A model generated the notes under the pieces. It searched no databases. It worked only from the letters and a program-made list of their open reading frames with translations, and was not told the origin of the DNA. This document shows, one piece after another, positions 1 to 5,854 of a stretch of DNA of 8,253 nucleotides (positions are counted from its first letter, which is position 1; every line of letters starts with the position of its first letter). The position numbers were made by a program, and so were the translations under genes. This DNA comes from DASRGL01 sp035651115 (lineage in GTDB: Bacteria > Armatimonadota > Chthonomonadetes > Chthonomonadales > Chthonomonadaceae): the NCBI GenBank assembly GCA_035651115.1, contig DASRGL010000422.1, positions 1-8,253 of the forward strand. Direction: 5' to 3'.

Positions 1-59
1 CCATAAGAAACGCCGGACTTTGGCGGACGTCGGCAAAAAGCCACGCTCTCCGCACGCCC

Positions 60-1880
60 ATGATCGAACTGCCCGACCATATCCCCAATCTGCGCCGACT
101 GAAGCTCTTCTGTAGTGTCCTGCTGCTGGGCTTCTGCGTCATCATTGCGCGGCTCTGGTATCTTCAGATCATGAACGGGGCCGAGTTCGCGGCGATGGCG
201 GAGACGCAGCGCAGCCGCCTGGTGCGGCGGATCGCCGCGCGCGGCGAGATACTGGACGCAAAGGGCCGCGTGCTGGCAACCAGCCGCTTCCACTACGTCG
301 TCTCTGTACTGCCGGACGAAATCAAAAAGAACCCGCAGGTCTTGCCGCGCCTCGCCCAACTCCTCCAGACCACCGTAGACGACCTCAACGCGCTCATTGC
401 GGAAAATAGAACGACCCCCTTTGACCCTGTGCCGGTCAAGGCCGACGCCGACATGCGGCTCCTCTCCCAGATCGAGGAGCAGAAGCTGGACCTGCCCGGC
501 GTTCTGGTGACCAAAGACCCGCTCCGCTTCTATGTAGATGACCGGGTCTGCACGCACGTCCTGGGTGTGGTACGGCCCATCAGCGCGGAGAAGCTGGAAA
601 AGCTGCGCGATAAAGGCTATCGCGGCGGGGACAGTATCGGCGTCGAGGGACTGGAAGCGACCTACGAGGGCGAACTGCGCGGCAAGGAGGGCGGGCAGCG
701 TGTCGAGGTGGACGCGCGTGGGCGGATGCGCCGCCAGATCGAGGAGATCAAGCCGGTGGCCGGTCACACGCTGCGGCTTACGCTCGATTACGGCCTCCAG
801 AAAGTCGCCTACGATGCGCTGCGCGAGGAACTGGGCAAAGGCCATCCGGGAGCGGCAGTCGCCCTCGATCCGCGCGACGGCGCGGTGCTGGCCCTGGTCA
901 GCACGCCCTCCTACGACCTGAACCGCTTCGGCGAGGATTACAGCAAGCTGCTCAAAGACCCGAACACGCCGCTCGTCAACCGCGCGACTTCCAGCTTCTA
1001 CCCCTGCGGCTCGCCGTTCAAACTCATCACGGCGGCGGCAGGGCTGGAGACCGGGGCGATCTCGCCCTCCTCCGGTGACTACTGCGGCGGCTCGCTCTAC
1101 CTCGGCAGAACCTGGCACTGCCACAAGCGCAGCGGACACGGGCCGGTCAGCTTCACGCGCGCTATCGCCGTCTCCTGCGATGTCTTCTTCTGGCATGTCG
1201 CCATGCGGACCGGCCCGGAGGCGATCGCGGCCTGGGCCAAACGATTCGGCCTCGGCGCAAAAACGGGCATTGATCTGCCGCCCTCGGTAGACTCGAAGGG
1301 GATCGTGCCGACGAACGCCTGGAAACGGAAACGGTTTCGGCAGCCCTGGATGGCGGGCGATACGCTGAACATGGCGATAGGGCAGGGGTTTGTCGGCGTC
1401 ACGCCGTTACAGATGGCGAACTTCACGGCGGCGCTGGCGAACGGCGGCACGCTGCTGCGCCCGCAACTGGTGCGCGAGGTGATAGATACGTCGAGCGGGC
1501 GTCCGAAGGTCGTGCGCCGACTGAAGCGAGAGGAGCGCGGTTCGCTCGGCCTCAAGCCGGAGTTCCGCGATGCCATCGTCGAGGGCATGGTGCGCGTCAT
1601 GCAGCGGGGCGGCACGGCGGGACACATGGCGATTCCAGGCCTCTCCATTGCCGGCAAGACGGGAACGGCGGAGGTCTACAAGCATGGGCAGAAGGAAAAC
1701 AGCCCGGTGTTCATCTGCTTCGCGCCGGTCGAGAAGCCCCGGATCGCGATTGCAGTGCTGCTCGAAGGCGGCGGGCATGGCGGCGAAGTGGCTGCCCCTA
1801 TCGCGCGCCGGATGCTGGCCCGGTATTTCGGCATCCAACTGAGCGGCAGCGGCATCGGTCGCGCCTCCGGCATAGATTAG
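60..1880 (+). CDS. mrdA: Penicillin-binding protein 2 (peptidoglycan D,D-transpeptidase, elongation class)
   Basis: This class B PBP cross-links peptide stems of new peptidoglycan at the outer face of the inner membrane, normally with RodA and MreBCD during cell elongation. Residues 1-14 are cytoplasmic and about 15-32 form the single membrane anchor. The pedestal/dimerisation region follows, with the family block RGEILDAKGRVLA near 61-73 and GVEGLEATYE near 194-203. The transpeptidase domain covers about 260-590: S-P-F-K with nucleophile Ser318 and Lys321, S-C-D at 372-374 (Asp in the third place is common in PBP2), and K-T-G at 533-535. At 606 aa it is full length (E. coli PBP2 is 633). No good Shine-Dalgarno precedes ATG 60 and the frame stays open to the left edge without another start codon, so a start outside the window cannot be excluded. 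mreC/mreD upstream would be expected but are not visible. Confidence 0.93.
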   Translation: MIELPDHIPNLRRLKLFCSVLLLGFCVIIARLWYLQIMNGAEFAAMAETQRSRLVRRIAARGEILDAKGRVLATSRFHYVVSVLPDEIKKNPQVLPRLAQLLQTTVDDLNALIAENRTTPFDPVPVKADADMRLLSQIEEQKLDLPGVLVTKDPLRFYVDDRVCTHVLGVVRPISAEKLEKLRDKGYRGGDSIGVEGLEATYEGELRGKEGGQRVEVDARGRMRRQIEEIKPVAGHTLRLTLDYGLQKVAYDALREELGKGHPGAAVALDPRDGAVLALVSTPSYDLNRFGEDYSKLLKDPNTPLVNRATSSFYPCGSPFKLITAAAGLETGAISPSSGDYCGGSLYLGRTWHCHKRSGHGPVSFTRAIAVSCDVFFWHVAMRTGPEAIAAWAKRFGLGAKTGIDLPPSVDSKGIVPTNAWKRKRFRQPWMAGDTLNMAIGQGFVGVTPLQMANFTAALANGGTLLRPQLVREVIDTSSGRPKVVRRLKREERGSLGLKPEFRDAIVEGMVRVMQRGGTAGHMAIPGLSIAGKTGTAEVYKHGQKENSPVFICFAPVEKPRIAIAVLLEGGGHGGEVAAPIARRMLARYFGIQLSGSGIGRASGID

Positions 1881-1906
1881 CCTGGGGACAGCCGCCGTCA
1901 GGAGGG

Positions 1907-1940
1907 CCTCCGGGCGACATGGTTCCCTGCCGCCCGGAGG
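1907..1940. terminator. Hairpin between convergent genes, possible bidirectional terminator
   Basis: A perfect 10-bp GC-rich inverted repeat (CCTCCGGGCG at 1907-1916, CGCCCGGAGG at 1931-1940) encloses a 14-nt loop. It sits in the 78-bp gap between the ends of the PBP2 gene and the facing minus-strand gene. There is no T-run on either side, so it is not a textbook intrinsic terminator. Its position and symmetry suggest it ends or protects both transcripts. Confidence 0.6.
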
Positions 1941-1958
1941 AGGATGCGAAGGGCGGTC

Positions 1959-3245
1959 TTAATGCCGCCTGGGAGGTGCGTGGCTGCGCAGAGGCGGTGT
2001 TGCCAGAATGACTGCCTGGTCGCCGGTAGACAGGAGGCCGACAAAAACGATCTGGCCCCGGCTGTTGATGCGCGCCGGGCTGCCGATGCCGGTCAAGATC
2101 AGCCCGTCTGCGGAGTCACCGATGGACTGGCCGGTCACCGCCACGACGCGGCCCGGCAGGAAGACGCCCGCCCCGACGATGCCCTCGTTCGGCGTGCCGA
2201 AGAGTCCGGCATAGACGACATTGCCCTGCGCGTCCAGCGCGCCCGCGCCGGAAGAGGCCCAGAAGATGCGTTCCAGCGTGTAACCGGGGGGCGAGAGTGG
2301 GAGAAGCTCTCCCTCGAAGGCGGCCAGGGAACGATTGACATAGATCGCTTTGCCGCTGTCTAGCGAGACCATGTAAGCCAGGTCGCCCTTTTCATTCCCC
2401 GAAACGCCCGGATCTATATTCCGCACCTGCTGCCCGACCCCATCGGGAGCCGGATCGTCGGTACGCAGTACGATCCCCTCCGGGCCGAATACCGCTTGCG
2501 AGCCATCGGAGAGCAGCGCCATGTAGCCGATGGCGTTGTTCCCCAACCACGCGACATTGCCTTGCGCCAGTATCTGAACACCGGGCAGGCCGGAAATGGC
2601 CTCCGTATCGAAGGCGAGCGGCTGCTCCTGTGTGAACACGCCTCCATTATAGGAAGCGCCGACGAGAGAAGAGCTGGAAAAGAAAATCGCTGCGCTGAAA
2701 GCGACCAGGCCCAGGTCGTTGATGGCCGGGTCAGAGAGAGCGACGAAGCGGGCATCCGGCAGGCCCGGCACCGGACCTCCCAACTGCGCGACCAGAGACT
2801 GGTTGACGCAGACACCGGTCATCCCGTCGGAGAACTCTCCGAGGTAGGCGACCTGCCCCGCGCGGTTGAGCGTCGGTCGTCCGAACCCGGTCAGCACGCT
2901 GCTGCCGTCCGGGGCAGGCTGTCCGGTGAGCGCCACCAGGTTCGCCTGCCCTCGCGCGCGCGTCGTAAACAGGCCCGTCCCGTAACTGTTATCGGTGGGA
3001 GACCAGGTATCTCCGGTGAAGGCGACCGTGCCATCGTCCGCAATGAGCGGCTCTGCAAAGAAGGTATAGAGGCTGTCCGCGCCGACATCGGGCGCGCGCT
3101 CGCCGCTGCGGGCGAGGATCGTCAGGCGATAGAGGAGGGGTTTGAGCGACCTGGGCCGTGCATGTAGCCCCTGCGCGTGGGAAGCTACCGAGCCAGGCAG
3201 TTGCAGCAGCGTCAAGCTGAGAAGTAGGATCACGGCACGTTTCAT
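1959..3245 (-). CDS. Secreted NxxGxxAF-repeat protein, function unknown
   Basis: The 428-aa protein begins with a signal peptide (MKR, a leucine-rich core at about 5-20, likely cleavage near SHA|Q at 24-25), so it is exported. The rest holds seven copies of a motif like N-x-x-G-x-x-A-F. The motif glycines are at about 72, 130, 179, 240, 287, 341 and 397, a mean period near 54 residues. This matches the family annotated as 'choice-of-anchor tandem repeat NxxGxxAF', whose members are secreted or surface proteins of unknown role. Seven short beta-rich repeats would suit a beta-propeller, but that is inference. The tail (RSHAPPRRH) has no hydrophobic sorting anchor, so the protein may be released. 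ATG 3245 is fixed by a full AAGGAGGT at 3252-3259, six nt upstream. The gene is probably monocistronic: 552 bp separate it from rsmA upstream, and PBP2 converges on its end. Confidence 0.8.
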   Translation of the reverse strand: MKRAVILLLSLTLLQLPGSVASHAQGLHARPRSLKPLLYRLTILARSGERAPDVGADSLYTFFAEPLIADDGTVAFTGDTWSPTDNSYGTGLFTTRARGQANLVALTGQPAPDGSSVLTGFGRPTLNRAGQVAYLGEFSDGMTGVCVNQSLVAQLGGPVPGLPDARFVALSDPAINDLGLVAFSAAIFFSSSSLVGASYNGGVFTQEQPLAFDTEAISGLPGVQILAQGNVAWLGNNAIGYMALLSDGSQAVFGPEGIVLRTDDPAPDGVGQQVRNIDPGVSGNEKGDLAYMVSLDSGKAIYVNRSLAAFEGELLPLSPPGYTLERIFWASSGAGALDAQGNVVYAGLFGTPNEGIVGAGVFLPGRVVAVTGQSIGDSADGLILTGIGSPARINSRGQIVFVGLLSTGDQAVILATPPLRSHAPPRRH

Positions 3246-3467
3246 CGGAAGACCTCCTTGAAGAGACCGAAGACCGCAGAGATCGAATCAAAAGGAGCGC
3301 ACTGGCTCCGCGCAGTTCAAGTAGACAGCCAGATCACGGAGAAGACGCAGGCATGGCCGCCCATGTTCCAATGGATAGCCTTGTCTGTCCCCGGCCCGAC
3401 CGGGACAACAGCCCGTTTCTGTCGAAGAATTGGCGGCCCGGTATCGGCTCCGTACTATTACGGGCGC

Positions 3468-3519
3468 AGTGTACAGGAGAGAAATTACACAACCATTACA
3501 GAAACGTTACAGGCTGTAA
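3468..3519 (-). promoter_or_regulatory. Pho-box-like direct repeats with adjacent -10 (candidate response-regulator-activated promoter)
   Basis: Read on the minus strand, CTGTAAC (3512-3506), CTGTAAT (3501-3495) and GTGTAAT (3490-3484) are three 7-bp direct repeats separated by exactly 4 bp, an 11-bp helical period. This is the layout of PhoB/OmpR-family sites, and the units resemble the CTGTCAT half-site of the enterobacterial Pho box. Ten nt beyond the last repeat lies TACACT (3473-3468), a 4/6 match to the -10 consensus, with no good -35, as expected of an activator-dependent promoter. The first unit is also half of a perfect palindrome, TTACAG-G-CTGTAA (3507-3519). The promoter would point at the NxxGxxAF gene with a leader of about 215 nt. 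The regulator is not identified. Confidence 0.45.
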
Positions 3520-3633
3520 GGCGTCGGGAGGCGCGCCGTTTTCAGGCGTATCCTGTCCCTGTTCGGCGCGAGGCGCTGGTAGATTCCAGGGGGTCGTGGG
3601 ATGGTTCACCCTCTTCAGGGTCGTCGCAGGAGT

Positions 3634-3742
3634 GCGTTATGTAGAGAGGATAACAGAACAGGAGAGCCTCAACGAGGCGGCGACCTTTTCCTTTGCGCTG
3701 CTCAAGCGTTATGTAGAGAGGATAACAGAACAGGAGAGCCTC
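3634..3742. repeat. Exact 37-bp direct repeat pair with 35-bp spacer (CRISPR-like spacing)
   Basis: The same 37 bp occurs at 3634-3670 and 3706-3742 with no mismatch, a period of 72 bp, and an unrelated 35-bp spacer at 3671-3705. Each copy begins GCGTTATGTAGAGAGG and contains a palindrome, GTTAT-N9-ATAAC (3636-3654 and 3708-3726). Repeat and spacer lengths fall in the CRISPR range, but there are only two copies, no cas gene and no clear leader. The sequence does not look like a repeat class I know. A dispersed genomic repeat or a duplicated operator is equally possible. Confidence 0.75.
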
Positions 3743-3797
3743 CCTCAATGAAGTGGGCGACTGTCATGGCGTGACCTTTTTCACAGGCATGTTGCGG

Positions 3798-4682
3798 TCA
3801 GGGGAGGAGACTGTCGGCGAGGCGGGCAAACTCGGCCAGCGAGAGCGTTTCGCCGCGACGGTTGCCGTCAATGCCGGCGCGGGCGAGCAGCGCTTCGACG
3901 GCAGGGCGGTCGTGCATCGTGAAGCCGAGGCCGAAGGAGGCGGGGGCGCGCAGGAGAGCGTTGAGCAGGGTCTTGCGGCGCTGCCCGAAGGCGGCGCGAA
4001 TGAGGGCAAACATCCGGGCTTCATCCTGCACGGCGACCGTGCCGGGGAGGACGGGCGTGAGCGCGACGATGGCCGAACTGACTTCCGGCGGCGGCAGGAA
4101 GACCGTAGGCGGAACCGTGCCGATCAGTTCGACCTGGGTATGGTACTGCACGAAGAGGGACATCGCGCCGTAGTCTTCGGAATCGGGCGGCGCGACCATG
4201 CGCTTCGCAAACTCCTGCTGCACCAGCAGCACGCTGCGCTTCCAGCGCGTTTTGTGCGCGATCAGGCGCTCGAGGATCGGCGTGGTGATGTAGTAGGGGA
4301 TATTGGCGACGATCACGCCGGGGCGTTCGCCGAAGGCGGTAGCGAAGAGCGTAGGCAGGTCCAGGTGCAGGAAATCCGCGAACACGAGATGGATATTGGC
4401 GTGGCCTGCCGTGACTTCACGCAGAATAGGTTCGAGGGCGCGGTCTATCTCGACGGCGGTGACGGAGGGAGAGAGGGCGGCGAGGGCGAGCGTCAGCGCG
4501 CCCAGCCCTGCGCCGATTTCGAGGGTCGGATCGTCGGGCGTGAGGTTCGCCGCCCGAACGATCCGATCCAGAGTGTTGCGGTCACAGAGGAAATTTTGCC
4601 CCAGGCGCTTTTGAGGCCGCAGCCCATGCGCCCGCAGCAGTTCGCTGGCCTGTCTGGGGGATGTGAGATCGCGTTCTTCCAT
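3798..4682 (-). CDS. rsmA: 16S rRNA (adenine1518-N6/adenine1519-N6)-dimethyltransferase RsmA/KsgA
   Basis: RsmA dimethylates two adjacent adenines in the 3' terminal hairpin of 16S rRNA during late 30S assembly, using S-adenosylmethionine. At 294 aa it is full length. Visible motifs in order are: KRLGQNFL (25-32), SAM motif I EIGAGLGALT (55-64), acidic motif II VEID (77-80), ADF (102-104) for the adenine of SAM, the catalytic NIPYYI (127-132), and FLPPPEVSSA (195-204). The C-terminal helical domain follows to about 290. The ATG at 4682 has no clear Shine-Dalgarno, and a heptamer repeat lies directly upstream. It is 79 bp downstream of the 3D-domain gene on the same strand and probably shares its transcript, so translation may depend on coupling or a weak site. 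Confidence 0.96.
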   Translation of the reverse strand: MEERDLTSPRQASELLRAHGLRPQKRLGQNFLCDRNTLDRIVRAANLTPDDPTLEIGAGLGALTLALAALSPSVTAVEIDRALEPILREVTAGHANIHLVFADFLHLDLPTLFATAFGERPGVIVANIPYYITTPILERLIAHKTRWKRSVLLVQQEFAKRMVAPPDSEDYGAMSLFVQYHTQVELIGTVPPTVFLPPPEVSSAIVALTPVLPGTVAVQDEARMFALIRAAFGQRRKTLLNALLRAPASFGLGFTMHDRPAVEALLARAGIDGNRRGETLSLAEFARLADSLLP

Positions 4683-4683
4683 C

Positions 4684-4718
4684 TTGGGCGTTGGGCGTCA
4701 GGCGCTGGGCATTGGGAA
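4684..4718. repeat. Imperfect heptanucleotide tandem repeat upstream of rsmA
   Basis: Five 7-nt units run in phase on the plus strand: TTGGGCG, TTGGGCG, TCAGGCG, CTGGGCA and TTGGGAA. They occupy almost half of the 79-bp gap between the 3D-domain gene and rsmA and end two nt from the rsmA start codon, where a ribosome binding site would be expected. Similar heptamer arrays occur in intergenic DNA of cyanobacteria and Chloroflexota. Confidence 0.65.
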
Positions 4719-4761
4719 AGGCGGTCCCCTGCGCTTAACAAATGGCAGCGGTTCCTGACGC

Positions 4762-5463
4762 CTAATCCAGAAGATGAACGCGCACCGCTCTCATATTGCG
4801 GATGTTTTTGGCATCATGCTTCGAGTCGATGCCCAGGTCTATGCGGTTGCCTTTGATGGCGCCGCCCGTGTCGGCGGCGACGGCATAACCGTAGCCCTCG
4901 ATATAGAGGCGCGTGCCGAGTGGAATGAACTTCGGGTCTACGGCCACGACGCCATATCCTCCTAACAAACCTGTGAAGGTGCGTCCGGTCCCCGATCCTC
5001 CGCAGTGATACGGGTCATAGATCGTGGCGACCATGGTGAGAACGCGCCGCCCGGAAAAATAGCCGCGCGAGGGCAGCGTTCCCCGGCGTCCTTCTTCGAT
5101 GATCTCCGGCTGCGGCTTCTTGAGGATCCGCGTCGCGACGATCTCGCGCCGGAGTTCTACGCCATCGGTTCCGGCGTAGATGCGGTAGGTGACTTCCTTT
5201 TCCCCATTGATCCCGTTACGCAGGGTACGGCTTGAGCCGCTACGCAGTTGAGAAGTGGTCTTCCTTAGGGTGGGATAAGGGATCGGCTCGCGCTGTACGA
5301 CTTTGCGTGCCGCCGGGACGGTCTGGCTGCCCGACGCGGTCGTGGCACTGTACCTGTCCGTATCCTTCGGCGCTCCGCGCAGGGTCGGCGCTAAAACGAC
5401 CAGACCCAGGAGCGCAAGACCTCCGGTGAGCCACCGGAGACGAGCTGGAGGAGCGAGGGACAC
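4762..5463 (-). CDS. G5 and 3D domain cell-wall protein (YabE-like, putative peptidoglycan hydrolase)
   Basis: The product, 233 aa from the GTG start, has an N-terminal membrane/signal segment (about residues 10-28), a polar linker, a G5 domain (about 75-126, ending in the PEIIEEG block) and a C-terminal 3D domain (about 140-233). The 3D domain is a double-psi barrel related to MltA lytic transglycosylases. Its three marker aspartates are visible at VDP (D176), DTGG (D198) and RIDLGID (D209, D213). Relatives include YabE and YocH of Bacillus and resuscitation-factor-like proteins. Export and peptidoglycan remodelling are inferred from the family. GTG 5463 is chosen over the ATG at 5526 because AAGGAGG lies 8 nt before it and the longer start would put a charged 21-residue tail before the signal segment. 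Lying upstream of rsmA recalls yabE-rnmV-ksgA of Firmicutes, here without rnmV. Confidence 0.87.
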   Translation of the reverse strand: MSLAPPARLRWLTGGLALLGLVVLAPTLRGAPKDTDRYSATTASGSQTVPAARKVVQREPIPYPTLRKTTSQLRSGSSRTLRNGINGEKEVTYRIYAGTDGVELRREIVATRILKKPQPEIIEEGRRGTLPSRGYFSGRRVLTMVATIYDPYHCGGSGTGRTFTGLLGGYGVVAVDPKFIPLGTRLYIEGYGYAVAADTGGAIKGNRIDLGIDSKHDAKNIRNMRAVRVHLLD

Positions 5464-5471
5464 GTTGGGTT

Positions 5472-5478
5472 CCTCCTT
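5472..5478 (-). promoter_or_regulatory. Ribosome binding site fixing the GTG start of the 3D-domain gene
   Basis: On the minus strand AAGGAGG lies 8 nt upstream of an in-frame GTG (5463-5461). The upstream ATG at 5526 has no comparable site, so this decides the start. Confidence 0.8.
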
Positions 5479-5534
5479 CCTTTTTCCATGTTGAGACACC
5501 GGTCGGATGCCTGCTTGTTGTTTCAATCCTCACC

Positions 5535-5582
5535 CACCTGGAGGGGTAGGTGCAGTGTGTCACCGGGGGGTTGTGCGGTGAC
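5535..5582 (-). other. Two hairpins in the leader of the 3D-domain gene, possible cis-regulatory RNA
   Basis: The predicted leader runs from about 5584 to 5464. In it, GTCACCG (5582-5576) pairs with CGGTGAC (5565-5559) in a 7-bp stem with a 10-nt loop, and CACCT (5552-5548) pairs with AGGTG (5539-5535) in a 5-bp stem with an 8-nt loop. A third related block, ACCGGTGTC, lies near 5502-5510 and could compete for the first stem. I could not match it to the ydaO/c-di-AMP riboswitch or another known class. Confidence 0.4.
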
Positions 5583-5590
5583 CGGACGGG

Positions 5591-5620
5591 AGTCTAGCAC
5601 ACACGTCTGCGGGCTGTCAA
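5591..5620 (-). promoter_or_regulatory. Sigma70-type promoter for the 3D-domain gene and rsmA
   Basis: On the minus strand a perfect -35 TTGACA (5620-5615) is followed after 18 nt by TAGACT (5596-5591), which is preceded by TG one base away (extended -10, TGCTAGACT). Transcription would begin near 5584 and give a leader of about 120 nt before the GTG start. Confidence 0.7.
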
Positions 5621-5699
5621 CCCGTACTACACAGAAATATGTCGGTCTGTTTTGCCGCTCCCTGCCACTTGCTGCCCCTGGTTACAAGGCGCAGACAGT

Positions 5700-5719
5700 A
5701 AAAAAAACTGCGAAAAAAA
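5700..5719. other. Two phased A-tracts upstream of the plus-strand promoter
   Basis: Eight A's (5700-5707) and seven A's (5713-5719) stand out in GC-rich DNA, with centres about 12-13 bp apart. They fall at roughly -58 to -77 of the promoter at 5741-5770. That would suit intrinsic bending or an upstream activating element. Confidence 0.45.
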
Positions 5720-5740
5720 TCGGGCGAGGAGAATAATCTA

Positions 5741-5770
5741 TTGACAAATGTACACCTATTCGCGTATAAT
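5741..5770 (+). promoter_or_regulatory. Fully consensus sigma70-type promoter of the annealing-protein gene
   Basis: TTGACA (5741-5746) and TATAAT (5765-5770) both match the consensus exactly, with an 18-nt spacer, and lie in a locally AT-rich stretch. The start site would be near 5777. The direct repeat TTGTCA occurs at 5773-5778 and 5790-5795, just at and after the start site. Together with TGAC at 5783-5786 it could form an operator. Confidence 0.85.
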
Positions 5771-5797
5771 AGTTGTCAGGAATGACGCCTTGTCATC

Positions 5798-5812
5798 GGG
5801 CGCGCTGCGCCC
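5798..5812 (+). other. GC hairpin in the 5' leader of the annealing-protein gene
   Basis: GGGCGC-GCT-GCGCCC forms a 6-bp all-GC stem with a 3-nt loop, about 20-35 nt after the predicted start site and 43 nt before the start codon. No T-run follows, so it is more likely a 5' stabiliser or a regulatory stem than a terminator. Confidence 0.45.
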
Positions 5813-5840
5813 ACTGGACGCGGACAGATGGGTTCGTGTG

Positions 5841-5847
5841 AAGGGAG
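5841..5847 (+). promoter_or_regulatory. Ribosome binding site favouring a TTG start
   Basis: AAGGGAG lies 7 nt before the in-frame TTG at 5855. The in-frame ATG at 5828 is preceded by GCGGACAG, which is not a convincing site. The conserved part of the protein also begins just after the TTG. Confidence 0.55.
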
Positions 5848-5854
5848 AAGCGAG

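Larger units (their letters stand above)
3246..3797. other. 552-bp intergenic region between rsmA and the NxxGxxAF gene
   Basis: I see no convincing gene here. Two plus-strand open frames of about 130 codons cross it, but they lack ribosome binding sites and recognisable domains. The region holds the leader of the leftward gene (3246 to about 3465), a Pho-box-like repeat cluster at 3484-3519, a small ACCCT/AGGGT hairpin at 3608-3621, and the 37-bp repeat pair at 3634-3742. The part from 3743 to 3797, just after the rsmA stop, shows no strong terminator. Confidence 0.7.

Noticed and set aside
1..115. Possible tail of an upstream gene: one frame is open from the left edge to TAG 113-115, and another ends at TAA 4-6.
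   Set aside because: Too short to recognise; neither peptide shows a family motif, and the basic tail in the longer frame could be chance. An mreD end is plausible by context only.
1173..1181. PBP2 second active-site motif reads S-C-D instead of S-x-N.
   Set aside because: Asp at the third position is normal in the PBP2 subfamily.
3258..3751. Two overlapping plus-strand open frames of about 130 codons, one including the 37-bp repeats as a 24-residue period.
   Set aside because: No ribosome binding site, no recognisable domain, and they cover the promoter-like and repeat structures. The 72-bp period being a multiple of three is probably coincidence.
3763..3784. GTCAT-GGC-GTGAC followed by CTTTTT, resembling a small plus-strand terminator next to the rsmA end.
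   Set aside because: The stem is only four to five pairs, and there is no plus-strand gene upstream to terminate. It has the wrong orientation for rsmA.
5518..5531. GTTTCAATCCTCACCC resembles the start of common CRISPR repeats.
   Set aside because: Only one copy, no spacer array and no cas genes; it lies inside the leader of the 3D-domain gene.
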